Part shown: in pieces, positions 23,139 to 31,808 of the stretch
Layout of the letters: each line of letters starts with the position of its first letter
Numbering within the stretch: the first letter of the stretch is position 1
Assembly: GCA_963724385.1 (NCBI GenBank)
Contig: CAVRUJ010000002.1
Coordinates: 1 to 64,000 of the forward strand
Reading direction: 5' to 3'
From: DASXQK01 sp963724385
GTDB taxonomy: Bacteria; Pseudomonadota; Alphaproteobacteria; Dongiales; Dongiaceae
DNA length: 64,000 nucleotides
Translations under genes and position numbers: made by a program
Notes under the pieces: generated by a model
The model's input: the letters and a program-made list of their open reading frames with translations, nothing else
Database searches by the model: none
What the model was told of the DNA's origin: nothing

Positions 23139-24797
23139 ATGGACGCGCCATACGACGTCATCGTGATCGGCGGCGGCCACAACGGCCTGACCGCGGCCGC
23201 CTATCTCGCCATGGGCGGCGAGCCCGAGGGGCGCAACAAGCTGAAGGTGCTGGTGCTGGAGCGGGCGGCCAAGGCCGGCGGTGCGGCCATGTCCGAGGAG
23301 ATCCATCCCGGCTTCACCTATTCGACCTGCTCCTATGTCTGCAGCCTGCTCCGGCCGGAAATCTTCCGGTTCCTGGATTTGCCGCGCCACGGCCTGCAGG
23401 TGATCCCTTACGAGATCAACAGCCAGCCCAACGCCGCGGGCGAGGGCATCGTTACCTATCGCGACCACGACCGGACGCGGGAATCGCTGCGCCGGCATTC
23501 GATCAAGGACGCCGAGGCCTACGACCACTACGCGGCCGAGATCAGCCGCCAGTGCCGCTTCATCAAGCCCCTGCTCCTGATGACGCCGCCCGATCCGACC
23601 ATCCCCAACCCGTTCCAGCAGAACCGGATCAATCCCTGGGCCCACAAGACCGACATCGAGGGCCTGCTCAGGATCATGGCCGAGTTCGGCCGCATGGGCG
23701 AGCGCCAGATGTACGAGATCATCCGCTTCTGGACCATGTCCATCGGCGATTTCCTGGACGAGTATTTCGAGCATCCGCGCTGGAAGGGTTTCTCCGCTGC
23801 CTCGGCCATCATCGGCACGGCACTCGGCCCCTACTCGCCCGGCACCGCCTATGTGCTGCTGCATCACTACATGGGCGAAGTGGACGGCCAGATCGGCGCC
23901 TGGGGCTTCGCGCGCGGCGGCATGGGCAGCGTCAGCAAGGCGATCGCCTCGGCCGCCATGGAGGCAGGGGCGGAAATCCGCACCGGCGCCGAGGTCGCCC
24001 AGATCCTGGTGAGGGACGGCAAGGCTGTGGGCGTGGCGCTCGCCAACGGCGAGGAGATCCGCGCCAAGGCGGTCGTCTCCAACCTCGATCCCAAGCGCAC
24101 CTACCTGAAGCTCCTGGAGAAGTCGGACCTGGATGCGGTCGATCCCGACATCCATCGCTATGCCAGGAACTTCAAGATCCGCGGCTCGTCGGGCAAGCTC
24201 AACATCGCGCTCGACGGCCTGCCGCGTTTCGCCGGCCTGCCGGCGGAATCGGCCTGGGGCACGATCGATATCGGCGGCGATTTCGACTACATCGAGCATG
24301 CCTTCGACGACTACAAGTATGGCAGCTGGTCGCGCCGGCCGTTCCTCGACATCGTCATCCCCACGACGGTCGATCCGACCATGGCCCCGCCGGGCAAGCA
24401 TTTCATGTCGGTCTTCGTGCAGTACGTGCCCTACACGCTGGCCGAGAAGCCGTGGACGCTCGAGGCCAAGGCCGCCTACGAGAAGGACGTACTGGATACG
24501 ATCGAGGAGAACGCGCCGGGCTTCCGCAAGCTCATCCTCCATGTCCAGACCCGCACTCCCTGGGACATCGAAAACGAAGTGGGCCTGACCGAGGGCAACA
24601 TCTTCCAGGGCGAGCTCACCCTCGACCAGCTCCTGTTCAACCGGCCCTTCCCCGGCCTCGGCCAATACCGCGGGCCTTTCGATGGCTTCTACATGTGCGG
24701 CTCCGGTACCCATCCCGGCGGCGGCGTCATGGGCGCGCCGGGTGCCAATGCGGCGCGGGAGATCCTGAAGGACTTCCGCCGGGGGATCGTGAAATGA
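23139..24797 (+). CDS. FAD-dependent oxidoreductase, CrtI/amine-oxidase fold (1)
   Basis: 552 residues from ATG 23139, which has GGGAG upstream. The Rossmann dinucleotide fingerprint is VIVIGGGHNGLTAAAYLA near residue 7, followed by VLERAAKAGGAAMSEE. The C-terminal FAD-binding motif is GFYMCGSGTHPGGGVMGAPGANAAREI. The middle (WGFARGGMGSVSKAIASAAMEAGAEI) matches the phytoene desaturase/retinol saturase group. Carotenoid synthesis is unlikely because no other crt gene is near. It is paired by an ATGA overlap with a second enzyme of the same fold and then a GcvT-family gene, so the two may form a complex. The substrate is unknown, perhaps an amine. Confidence 0.85.
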   Translation: MDAPYDVIVIGGGHNGLTAAAYLAMGGEPEGRNKLKVLVLERAAKAGGAAMSEEIHPGFTYSTCSYVCSLLRPEIFRFLDLPRHGLQVIPYEINSQPNAAGEGIVTYRDHDRTRESLRRHSIKDAEAYDHYAAEISRQCRFIKPLLLMTPPDPTIPNPFQQNRINPWAHKTDIEGLLRIMAEFGRMGERQMYEIIRFWTMSIGDFLDEYFEHPRWKGFSAASAIIGTALGPYSPGTAYVLLHHYMGEVDGQIGAWGFARGGMGSVSKAIASAAMEAGAEIRTGAEVAQILVRDGKAVGVALANGEEIRAKAVVSNLDPKRTYLKLLEKSDLDAVDPDIHRYARNFKIRGSSGKLNIALDGLPRFAGLPAESAWGTIDIGGDFDYIEHAFDDYKYGSWSRRPFLDIVIPTTVDPTMAPPGKHFMSVFVQYVPYTLAEKPWTLEAKAAYEKDVLDTIEENAPGFRKLILHVQTRTPWDIENEVGLTEGNIFQGELTLDQLLFNRPFPGLGQYRGPFDGFYMCGSGTHPGGGVMGAPGANAAREILKDFRRGIVK

Positions 24798-26386
24798 GCG
24801 CTCCCCTCTATGATGCCGCCATCATCGGCGCAGGCCACAACGGCCTCGTCACCGCCGCCTATCTCGCAAAAGCGGGGCTGAAGGTCGTCGTGCTGGAAGC
24901 CAACGACAGGCCGGGCGGCGGCGCGGTGACCCGGACGTTTGCGCCGGGGTTCAGGGTCTCGGCCGTGGCGCATCTGCTCCACGCTTTGCACCCCCGCGTC
25001 GCCCGCGACCTGGGCCTGAATCGCCTGGGCTTGCGCCGAGGGCTGAAGGCAACCGGCACCGCCGCCCTGCTGCCTGGCGGCGGACGGATCGAAATCTCCG
25101 AGGATGCTGCGGCAACGAGCGCTTCCATCGCCCGCGTCTCGTCCGCCGATGCCGCAGTCTACGGCCAGGCGATGGCGCGGCTGGTCCGGCTCTCGGGCGC
25201 GCTCGGCGGCTACATGCTTCGCACGCCGCCCAGCCCCTCCATGGCCTCCAACGATCTCAGGACCAAGATCGACCTCGGCCTGTTCGCTCTGTCGCTGCGC
25301 CGGCTGGGACGGAAGGATCTCCTGGAGCTGACGCGCATCCTGACCATGAACGTGGCCGACCTCGCCGGCGACCTGTTCGAAAGCGATGCGGTCAAGGGCC
25401 TGCTCGCCTTCGAGGCAACGCTCGGCGCCTATCTCGGGCCCCGCTCGCCCAACACCGTGTTCAATCTGCTCTACCGGCTCTCCTCCTTCGGGCCCCAGGG
25501 AATGGGCGGATTCCATCTGCCCGTCGGCGGCATGGGCGCCCTGGGCGACATGCTCGCCAAGGCAGCCGAGAAGGCCGGCGCCACCATTCGCCTCAAGACG
25601 CCGGTCGAACGGATCCTGGTCGAGAGAGACGTCGCCACCGGGGTCGTGCTGGCCGGCGGCGAGGAGGTTCGCGCCCGCCAGGTCGCCTCCAGCGCCGATC
25701 CGCAGGCCACGCTTTTGAAGCTGGTCGCCCCGGGCCAGCTCGACGTCCAGTTCCTGAAGCGGATCCGGCATCTGCGCATGAACGGGTGCGTGGCCAAGAT
25801 TCATCTCGCCCTCGACGGCCTGCCCGATGGCTGGGCGGCCGGCGCCCGTCGCCTCGTCTTCGCGCCGGCGATCAACCATGTGGAGCGGGCCTTCGACTGC
25901 GCCAAATACGGCCGCGTCTCTGACCATCCGGCCCTCGAGGTCGTGCTGCCGAGCCTCGGCGACGCAAGCCTGGCGCCGGCCGGCAAGCATGTCGCCTCGA
26001 TCCTGTTCCAGTACGCGCCTTACAAGCTTCGCAGCACTTCGCCCGACGACGCACGGCGCCAGGTGTTGGAGCGCGGCCTCGACACATTGGAAGCGCTGGC
26101 GCCCGGCATCAAGGGACGCGTGCTCGCCTCCGAAGTCCTGATCCCGCAGGACCTGGAGTCCCAGTTCGGGCTCTCGGGCGGCCAGTGGCATCACGGCGAG
26201 GTGACCCTGGACCAGATGTTCTTCCTGCGGCCCGCCGGCGGCTTCCAGCGCTATCGCATGCCGATCCCGGGGCTCTGGCTCTGCGGCGCCGGCGCCCATC
26301 CGGGCGGCAACGTCTCGGGCGCAGCCGGCGCCAATGCGGCGCGGGAGATCCTGCGCGAGCTCAAGCAGCGGAGGACCGGTCGATGA
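24794..26386 (+). CDS. FAD-dependent oxidoreductase, CrtI/amine-oxidase fold (2)
   Basis: 530 residues. ATG 24794 overlaps the stop of the first flavoprotein gene (ATGA). The fingerprint is AAIIGAGHNGLVTAAYLAKAG, then VLEANDRPGGGAVTRTFAPGF. The C-terminal FAD motif is GLWLCGAGAHPGGNVSGAAGANAAREI. It is a paralogue of the preceding gene, with the same landmarks in the same order but diverged (here GGMGALGDMLAKAAEKAGATI). Its stop overlaps the GcvT-family start. The tandem, tightly coupled pair suggests a heteromeric enzyme or two successive oxidations. Confidence 0.85.
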   Translation: MSAPLYDAAIIGAGHNGLVTAAYLAKAGLKVVVLEANDRPGGGAVTRTFAPGFRVSAVAHLLHALHPRVARDLGLNRLGLRRGLKATGTAALLPGGGRIEISEDAAATSASIARVSSADAAVYGQAMARLVRLSGALGGYMLRTPPSPSMASNDLRTKIDLGLFALSLRRLGRKDLLELTRILTMNVADLAGDLFESDAVKGLLAFEATLGAYLGPRSPNTVFNLLYRLSSFGPQGMGGFHLPVGGMGALGDMLAKAAEKAGATIRLKTPVERILVERDVATGVVLAGGEEVRARQVASSADPQATLLKLVAPGQLDVQFLKRIRHLRMNGCVAKIHLALDGLPDGWAAGARRLVFAPAINHVERAFDCAKYGRVSDHPALEVVLPSLGDASLAPAGKHVASILFQYAPYKLRSTSPDDARRQVLERGLDTLEALAPGIKGRVLASEVLIPQDLESQFGLSGGQWHHGEVTLDQMFFLRPAGGFQRYRMPIPGLWLCGAGAHPGGNVSGAAGANAAREILRELKQRRTGR

Positions 26387-27567
26387 CCCATGTCCAGCAC
26401 CTGAGGCCCTTCCTGCGCAAGACGCCGTTCCACGCGCCCATGGAAGCGCTGATGCATGGCAACGGCTGGATCCGCTGGATGGGCTATTACGCGCCCGCCT
26501 TCTTCGATTCCGAGCAGTCGGAATATTTCGCCGTGCGCACCGGCGCCTCGGTCTACGACGTCTCGCCCTTGATCAAGTATTCGATCCGCGGGCGCGACGC
26601 GGCGCGGTTCATGGACTATCTCGTCACCCGCGACATGACCAAGGCCAGGCCCATGCAGGTGGTCTACACCGCCTGGTGCGACGACGACGGGCGGATGATC
26701 GAGGAAGGCACCGTCTTCCGCCTGGCCGAGAACGACTTCATTCTCAATGCCGCGCTCCATCAGCTTCACTGGCTGGAAGAAGCGGCGCATGGCTTCGACG
26801 TGATCGTCGAGGAGATCTCGGAGCAGATCTGCGGGCTTTCGCTCCAGGGCCCGACCTCGCGGGAGATCCTGAAGGCGCTGGGCGTCGCCGGGATCGAGAA
26901 GCTCGCCCATTTCGGCATTCTCGAGGCGACCATCGACGGCCATTGGCTGCGCATCGACAGGGCCGGCTACACCGGCGACCTCGGCTATGAGCTCTGGGTC
27001 AAGCCCGAGCACGCCGTCTGGCTTTGGGAGACCCTGTTCCGCCTGGGCGATCCTTACAAGATCGCGCCCATCGGCTCGCTCGCCCTCGACATGACGCGCA
27101 TCGAAGCCGGCTTCATCCTGGTGGACGCCGACTACATCGGCGCCATGTACGCGATCCGGCCAACCCAGCGGATTTCGCCCTATGAGGCCGGCATCGGCTG
27201 GGCCGTCAACCTGAAGAAGGATGCCTATTTCACCGGCAAGCGGGCGCTTGCCCGAGAGAAGAGCGAGGGCCTCTCGCGGCATGTCCTGACCGGGATCGAG
27301 ATCGAGGGCCGCAAGCCGGCCGCGGGCTCCTTCCTCTACGCCGACAGGGCAGGCAAGCAGGAGCTCGGCCTCACGACCTCGGCCCTGTGGTCGCCGGTGC
27401 TGAAGAAGAATATCGCCTTTGCCCGCCTGCCGCCCAGCTACGCGGCCCCGGGCCAGCAACTCTGGATCGAGATCTGGTATCCCAAGGAGCAGAAGATCGA
27501 ACGCAGCATGGTCCGCTGCTGGACGCGCAACCGCATGTTCTTCGACCCGCCACGCAAGAAGCAGTGA
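26383..27567 (+). CDS. GcvT-family (aminomethyltransferase-like) protein
   Basis: 394 residues; ATG 26383 overlaps the upstream TGA. The N-terminal FAVRTGASVYDVSPLIKYSIRG and the LVTRDMTKARPMQVVYTAWCDDDGRM segments match the folate-binding GcvT fold. They are followed by LQGPTSREILKAL, DRAGYTGDLGYELWV and RIEAGFILVDADYIG. GcvT relatives include T-protein, DmdA and the folate domains of dimethylglycine and sarcosine oxidases, all of which pass a one-carbon unit to tetrahydrofolate. No GcvH or GcvP is nearby, so this is not the glycine cleavage T-protein. With two flavoproteins in the same operon it may collect a methyl or methylene group released from an oxidised methylamine. That role is inference. 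Confidence 0.85.
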   Translation: MTHVQHLRPFLRKTPFHAPMEALMHGNGWIRWMGYYAPAFFDSEQSEYFAVRTGASVYDVSPLIKYSIRGRDAARFMDYLVTRDMTKARPMQVVYTAWCDDDGRMIEEGTVFRLAENDFILNAALHQLHWLEEAAHGFDVIVEEISEQICGLSLQGPTSREILKALGVAGIEKLAHFGILEATIDGHWLRIDRAGYTGDLGYELWVKPEHAVWLWETLFRLGDPYKIAPIGSLALDMTRIEAGFILVDADYIGAMYAIRPTQRISPYEAGIGWAVNLKKDAYFTGKRALAREKSEGLSRHVLTGIEIEGRKPAAGSFLYADRAGKQELGLTTSALWSPVLKKNIAFARLPPSYAAPGQQLWIEIWYPKEQKIERSMVRCWTRNRMFFDPPRKKQ

Positions 27568-27586
27568 GGCGCAGGCGGACCAGCCG

Positions 27587-28180
27587 ATGGCGCAGAACCT
27601 ACCGATCCGCGGCCAGCGCCGCCACGAGCTGATCCGCGCCACCATCGCCGTCATCGCCCGGCAGGGCTACACCGGCACCACCCTTGCCCAGGTGGCCAAA
27701 CAGGCGGGCGTGGCCACGGGCCTGGTGAATTTCCATTTCCAATCCAAGGAGCGGCTGTTCCGCGAAACCTTCCTGCATCTCTCGGCGGAATACGAAGAAG
27801 TCTGGCTGAGGCATTTGGAGGAGGCCGGCGGCGACCCCCGCCGGCGCCTCGATGCCATGATCGAGGCCTATTTCGACCGGCGCATCTTCACTCGCGAAAA
27901 GCTCGCGGTCTGGTTCACCTTCTGGTCGGATGCCGCGCTGCGCGACCGGTATCGCGCCGCGGCCACACGGGTCGAACGGCGCTACCTCGCCGAGATGGAC
28001 GCAGGCATCGCGGCCCTCATCGGCCGCGGCGCGCAACGCCGGGCGAGCGAGATCACGCTTGCGCTCTCGGCCATGATCGACGGCTTCTGGCTGCAGGCCC
28101 TCATCTATCCCCGGCACTTCAATCGGGGCGACGCGGTCGCCAGCTGCCGGCGGTTCCTGGCGGAGGAACTGAGGGAGTAG
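27587..28180 (+). CDS. TetR family regulator, BetI-like
   Basis: 197 residues, ATG 27587, 19 bp after the GcvT-family stop. The HTH LAQVAKQAGVATGLVNFHF followed by QSKERLF is nearly the BetI recognition pattern and resembles that of the TetR at 17529. The C-terminal domain (KLAVWFTFWSDAALRDRYR, ITLALSAMIDGFWLQALIYP) matches the BetI-type ligand domain. Last gene of the flavoprotein operon, so probably a local autoregulator that binds the tandem palindromes at 22947-22981. The ligand is probably an amine or betaine by family analogy. Confidence 0.87.
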   Translation: MAQNLPIRGQRRHELIRATIAVIARQGYTGTTLAQVAKQAGVATGLVNFHFQSKERLFRETFLHLSAEYEEVWLRHLEEAGGDPRRRLDAMIEAYFDRRIFTREKLAVWFTFWSDAALRDRYRAAATRVERRYLAEMDAGIAALIGRGAQRRASEITLALSAMIDGFWLQALIYPRHFNRGDAVASCRRFLAEELRE

Positions 28181-28199
28181 TGGCAGCAAGGAGGTCGTC

Positions 28200-28592
28200 A
28201 TGATCGTCGCGGGAAGCTGTCTTTGCGGAATCGTCGCCTATGAGGCGCGGTTACCCTTCCTGCAATTCGTGAATTGTTACTGTTCCCGCTGCCGCAAGGC
28301 AACTGGCAGCGCCTACGCCGCAAATGCCCTGGTCAACCCGGATGCTTTCCTCTGGATCAGGGGCGAAGACAAAATAAATCGATACGACCTGCCCACGGCC
28401 CACAGCTTCGCCACCTCGGTATGCGGCATGTGCGGATCGCCTGTGCCCCATTTTACCCGCAGCGGGCGCGAGGTAATCATTCCCGCTGGTTCTCTGGACA
28501 GTGATCCGGGCGAGAAGCCCTCCCGGAATGTTCACTGGAGCTCCCGAGTTCCCTGGTTGCCGCCACCTGGAGACCTACCAACATCGGGATAA
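28200..28592 (+). CDS. GFA family protein (CENP-V/glutathione-dependent formaldehyde-activating fold)
   Basis: 130 residues, ATG 28200 with AAGGAGG. The zinc-binding cysteines are present: GSCLCG near residue 6, NCYCSRCRK near 25, then CGMCGSPV near 80. The family name comes from an enzyme proposed to help glutathione react with formaldehyde; most members are uncharacterised. Its position 20 bp after an operon thought to release one-carbon units makes a formaldehyde link attractive but unproven. The last 20 residues (PPPGDLPTSG) are slightly unlike the usual end but need no frameshift. Confidence 0.8.
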   Translation: MIVAGSCLCGIVAYEARLPFLQFVNCYCSRCRKATGSAYAANALVNPDAFLWIRGEDKINRYDLPTAHSFATSVCGMCGSPVPHFTRSGREVIIPAGSLDSDPGEKPSRNVHWSSRVPWLPPPGDLPTSG

Positions 28593-28771
28593 CGCCATCG
28601 TTCCTGCCTCACGACCAGCGGCGACGCTGTGAGTTTTGTGTGGCAATAGCGGCGCTTGCGGAATTGCGACGCCAATTGGGCTTCCGCGCCTAACATCCGC
28701 CCAAATTCCCAGCCACTTATCTTGCCGGCACATCTCGTTGCCGTGGGCCTGTTATCGACAGGAGGATGACC

Positions 28772-29029
28772 ATGACGAAGATGATTGCAGCCGATCAGAA
28801 CGGTCCCCGTTTCGTTGGCATCTATGGTTTCGGCAAAGATCAATTCCAGCTCGACCAGAAACTCACCCCGGCGCGCGCGTCCATCCAGGCCGTCGTGGCG
28901 GACCTGGCAGAGCGGCAGATGCGCGAGGGAGCGCTGCGCTTCGTGCAGATCATCGATCTGTCGATGCTGGAGCCCGTGGAGCCGTATCGGGCGACGCTCG
29001 CCAGGCTCCGCACCACTCCGGTCAACTGA
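28772..29029 (+). CDS. Hypothetical protein
   Basis: 85 residues. I chose ATG 28772 because AGGAGG lies 6 bases upstream; ATG 28766 would sit directly on that box. The sequence (MTKMIAADQNGPRFVGIYGF, later ERQMREGALRFVQIIDLSML) has no signal peptide or membrane helix and no family I recognise. It is separated by about 180 bp of apparently empty sequence from the GFA gene and by 86 bp from the PLD-family gene. Confidence 0.55.
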   Translation: MTKMIAADQNGPRFVGIYGFGKDQFQLDQKLTPARASIQAVVADLAERQMREGALRFVQIIDLSMLEPVEPYRATLARLRTTPVN

Positions 29030-29115
29030 GAATACTTGCGACTGAGCGAAGCCGGAGCGGCGGTTCGCCGCCGCTCGGCCGCTCGCAGGCCTCGATCCTG
29101 TGTGACCGGTGGAAG

Positions 29116-30543
29116 ATGAACTCCCGCCATGTCATGGCCCGAGGCGTGAAGAGGCCGCCTACCCCGCTCGTGGCCCTGCTTCTGGGATGCCTCGGCCTTC
29201 TTTCGGCCTGCGCTTCGGTGCCCAATGTGGGGAAGGCGATCCAGGCCTCGGAGGATTCGGGTCAACAACCGACACTGGTTGGTTCGCAGGGACCGCTGAC
29301 AGAGCAGCAAAGCACGGCGATTCTCGACCGCGTGAAAACTCAATCCAGCGACACCGATCTCCTGGACCGGCATCTCAAGGTCGAACAGGCCATCGCCGGA
29401 AGTCCCCTCGTTGTCGGCAACCGGACGAGGATCCTGCGCGACGGCGCGGAGACCTTCCGCGCCATGTTCGCTGCCATCGGCAAAGCCAAGAGCCACGTCA
29501 ACCTCGAGTATTACATATTCGAGGACGTGGAGAGCGATGGCGTGAAGCTGGGCGACCTTCTGGTGGAAAAGCGCCGCGCCGGCGTCGCGGTCAACATCAT
29601 CTACGACAGCTTCGGCTCGATCGGAACGCCAAGCGCGTTGTTCAAGCGCCTGAAGGCAGCCGGGGCCACGCTGGTCGAATACAATCCGGTCAATCCCCTG
29701 GACGCGACGAGCGGCTATTCCCCCAATGACCGGGATCATCGCAAGATCCTTGTCGTCGACGGCACGACTGCGATCGTCGGCGGCGTGAATCTTTCCTCCG
29801 CCTACCAGAGCCACCCCTTCGGCAAAATCGTCGGCTCCGATGGTCAACCCGCGGCCTATTGGCGCGACATCGATCTCCAGATCGAGGGGCCGGCTGTGGC
29901 CGAGCTCGAGAGGCTGTTCGTCCAGCATTGGATGGCGCAGAAGGGTCCGCCGCTAGACCAGTCCGCGTTCTTTCCGACTGTCCCGCCCAAAGGGAAAGAG
30001 GTTGTACACATCATCGGCAGCACGAAGGACGATACGATCCCCCGATACTATGCAACCCTGGTCTCGGCCATCGCCCACGCGGAAAAGACCGTGTGGGTGA
30101 CGACCGCCTATTTCGTGCCCACCGATGAGGAGGAGGATGCCCTGGCCAAGGCCGCCAGACGCGGCGTCGACGTACGACTGCTGCTGCCCGGCAACAGCGA
30201 CTCCGGCCTGGCCCTTGCCGTGGGCCATAGCGACTACACCGACCTGCTGAAGGCCGGCGTGCGGATTTACGAAACGCAAAACGAGGTGCTGCATTCGAAA
30301 ACGGCGGTCGTCGACGGGGTCTGGTCCGTCGTCGGCTCCTCCAACTTCGATCATCGGAGCGCCCTGTTCAACGACGAGGTCGATGCAGTCGTCCTCGGCC
30401 GGGAAACCGCGGCGGCGCTGGAGTCCATATTCGAGGACCAGCTGCGCAGTGCCAAGGAGATCGAACTGTCGAACTGGAAGGACCGGCCCTTCGGGCAGAG
30501 GCTCGATGAAACGTTCTCCTCCCTTTGGCAGGATCTGCTTTGA
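29116..30543 (+). CDS. Phospholipase D family lipoprotein (cardiolipin synthase-like)
   Basis: 475 residues from ATG 29116; ATG 29134 is an alternative start. The N-terminal VALLLGCLGLLSACAS is a lipoprotein signal with lipobox LSAC. Two PLD catalytic motifs follow. The first is DHRKILVVDGTTAIVGGVN, near residue 210. The second is LHSKTAVVDGVWSVVGSSNFD, near residue 395. This is the ClsC-like arrangement of periplasm-facing or outer-membrane-attached PLD enzymes that make cardiolipin or transfer phosphatidyl groups. The next gene, an exported protein, starts 16 bp downstream and probably shares the transcript. Confidence 0.85.
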   Translation: MNSRHVMARGVKRPPTPLVALLLGCLGLLSACASVPNVGKAIQASEDSGQQPTLVGSQGPLTEQQSTAILDRVKTQSSDTDLLDRHLKVEQAIAGSPLVVGNRTRILRDGAETFRAMFAAIGKAKSHVNLEYYIFEDVESDGVKLGDLLVEKRRAGVAVNIIYDSFGSIGTPSALFKRLKAAGATLVEYNPVNPLDATSGYSPNDRDHRKILVVDGTTAIVGGVNLSSAYQSHPFGKIVGSDGQPAAYWRDIDLQIEGPAVAELERLFVQHWMAQKGPPLDQSAFFPTVPPKGKEVVHIIGSTKDDTIPRYYATLVSAIAHAEKTVWVTTAYFVPTDEEEDALAKAARRGVDVRLLLPGNSDSGLALAVGHSDYTDLLKAGVRIYETQNEVLHSKTAVVDGVWSVVGSSNFDHRSALFNDEVDAVVLGRETAAALESIFEDQLRSAKEIELSNWKDRPFGQRLDETFSSLWQDLL

Positions 30544-30559
30544 GCGGACGCGAAGCCCG

Positions 30560-31318
30560 ATGAGGGTCCGTCTCCTGCTCGCCTTCCTCGCCTGGATTGT
30601 CCCGCTTGGGGCGCGGGCCGAGACTCCCTGGCCCTGCGAGAGGTCGCTGCTGCCGCCCTACGCCGCGCTCGGCGCACCGCCAAGCCTGCTGACGATGAGG
30701 AGCGGCAGCCTGCCGCCGATATCCGCGCCAAGCGATTGCCGACCATGGATTCCATGGCGCTCCTCCTTGCTGGTGACTTTGGCGGGCAGGTTCCGCTACC
30801 TGGGCGACGCCGACGGCCTGCTGGCGAGATTTGGCGCTATATCGGCGTTGCGCGGCATAAAATACTGGTCGGTGACCGACGGCGCCTGGAGAACGCTGGT
30901 AACGGATGCCGGCGCGCTCGACGGCCTGGACATGCCGCGGCGGCGCGCCGACTTCTCGGTCGCTGAAATGAGCAGCGGTCGCGATCTCTACTTCGACCAG
31001 CAGGACAATCGCTCGTCCGGGCTCGTGAGCTATCGCATGCGCGTGCTCGAACGCGGCGAAGATCACGCGGTGATCGTGGTCGAGAACGTGACCAGCGTCT
31101 GGCTCTTCGTCATCCCGCTGTTCGATCCAGGCGATCTGCAATCCTTGTACGTTCTCCGACGGCTATCGCCCGGCGTGTGGGGCTTTCAGAGCCTGACCGG
31201 TGCCCGGGAGGGAATGCTGATCCCGAGCAGCGCCGCCTCCTACGTCAATCGCGCCGTCGCGATCTATAGGCACATCATCGGCATACCGACGGACCAGAAC
31301 CCACCTGCATCGCCTTAG
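30560..31318 (+). CDS. Exported protein of unknown function (possibly DUF6675 type)
   Basis: 252 residues. MRVRLLLAFLAWIVPLGARA is a Sec signal peptide with cleavage after ARA. The mature protein begins ETPWPCERSLLPPYAALGAPP and is probably periplasmic. GRDLYFDQQDNRSSGLVSYRM and ENVTSVWLFVIPLFDPGDLQSLYVLRRLSPGVWGF suggest a beta-rich fold. It resembles proteins I recall from small families linked to lipid or envelope genes, but the assignment is not secure. It follows the PLD-family lipoprotein by 16 bp, which suggests a joint envelope role. Confidence 0.7.
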   Translation: MRVRLLLAFLAWIVPLGARAETPWPCERSLLPPYAALGAPPSLLTMRSGSLPPISAPSDCRPWIPWRSSLLVTLAGRFRYLGDADGLLARFGAISALRGIKYWSVTDGAWRTLVTDAGALDGLDMPRRRADFSVAEMSSGRDLYFDQQDNRSSGLVSYRMRVLERGEDHAVIVVENVTSVWLFVIPLFDPGDLQSLYVLRRLSPGVWGFQSLTGAREGMLIPSSAASYVNRAVAIYRHIIGIPTDQNPPASP

Positions 31319-31451
31319 ATCCTTGCCCTGCGGTTTTCTGCGCCGGGCGATACCGGGTGGTGGCCTCGACAGACCTGTAATTGTCACGTGCCTTTCGCGA
31401 TGGGGCTTCCCAAGTCCCCTTCAATGGCTGAACCAGCATGGAGAAGAAGCC

Positions 31452-31739
31452 ATGTATCGGACATCAATCACTCTCGTCGCGGCTCTCTTCGCCGGCGCGA
31501 TTGCCGCCGGGTCGCTTACTCCCGGAGCCCGGGCGGACGCCTGCCTGACCACCGATGTGATCGACGGCAGCACGGCGGACCAGGCCGCGCAGCAGATGCA
31601 GGCCGCGGGGTTCATTCAGCCCCGTGACCTGAAGAAGGGCTGCGACAATTACTGGTACGCTCATGCGATGCAGAACGGCATGCCGGTGGACGTCGTCTTG
31701 CCGCCGGGCGGCCAACCCTTCGTCGCCCACGACAGCTAG
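31452..31739 (+). CDS. Small exported protein
   Basis: 95 residues, ATG 31452 with GAGAAGAAG. MYRTSITLVAALFAGAIAAGS followed by LTPGARADACL is a signal peptide with cleavage after ARA. The mature part of about 65 residues has two cysteines (DACLTTDV and KKGCDNYW) that could form a disulfide. The DGSTADQAAQQMQAAGF segment resembles a short helix pair. Family unknown. Confidence 0.65.
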   Translation: MYRTSITLVAALFAGAIAAGSLTPGARADACLTTDVIDGSTADQAAQQMQAAGFIQPRDLKKGCDNYWYAHAMQNGMPVDVVLPPGGQPFVAHDS

Positions 31740-31771
31740 GACTTAGCACCAGAGTTGATCAGAGTATCCAT

Positions 31772-31808
31772 CGGCGGCGGGCGGACCACGCTCCTTCGCC
31801 CGCCGCCG
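31772..31808. terminator. Strong GC hairpin, probable terminator
   Basis: CGGCGGCGGGCG (31772-31783) is perfectly inverted at 31797-31808, with a 13-base loop. GAATTTT follows 5 bases later. It lies downstream of the small exported protein gene. Confidence 0.6.

Noticed and set aside
23552..26386. A 944-codon plus-strand frame that would fuse a novel N-terminus to the second flavoprotein
   Set aside because: The first 414 codons overlap the first flavoprotein gene in another frame and lack motifs. The ATG at 24794 with ATGA coupling is the natural start.
23139..26386. Carotenoid desaturases (CrtI) as a pigment pathway
   Set aside because: No crtB, crtE or cyclase gene is near. The partner genes are GcvT-like and a BetI-like TetR.
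26383..27567. Glycine cleavage T-protein (gcvT) proper
   Set aside because: No gcvH or gcvP is nearby and the operon context is two flavoproteins and a TetR. The folate fold is clear but the role is probably different.
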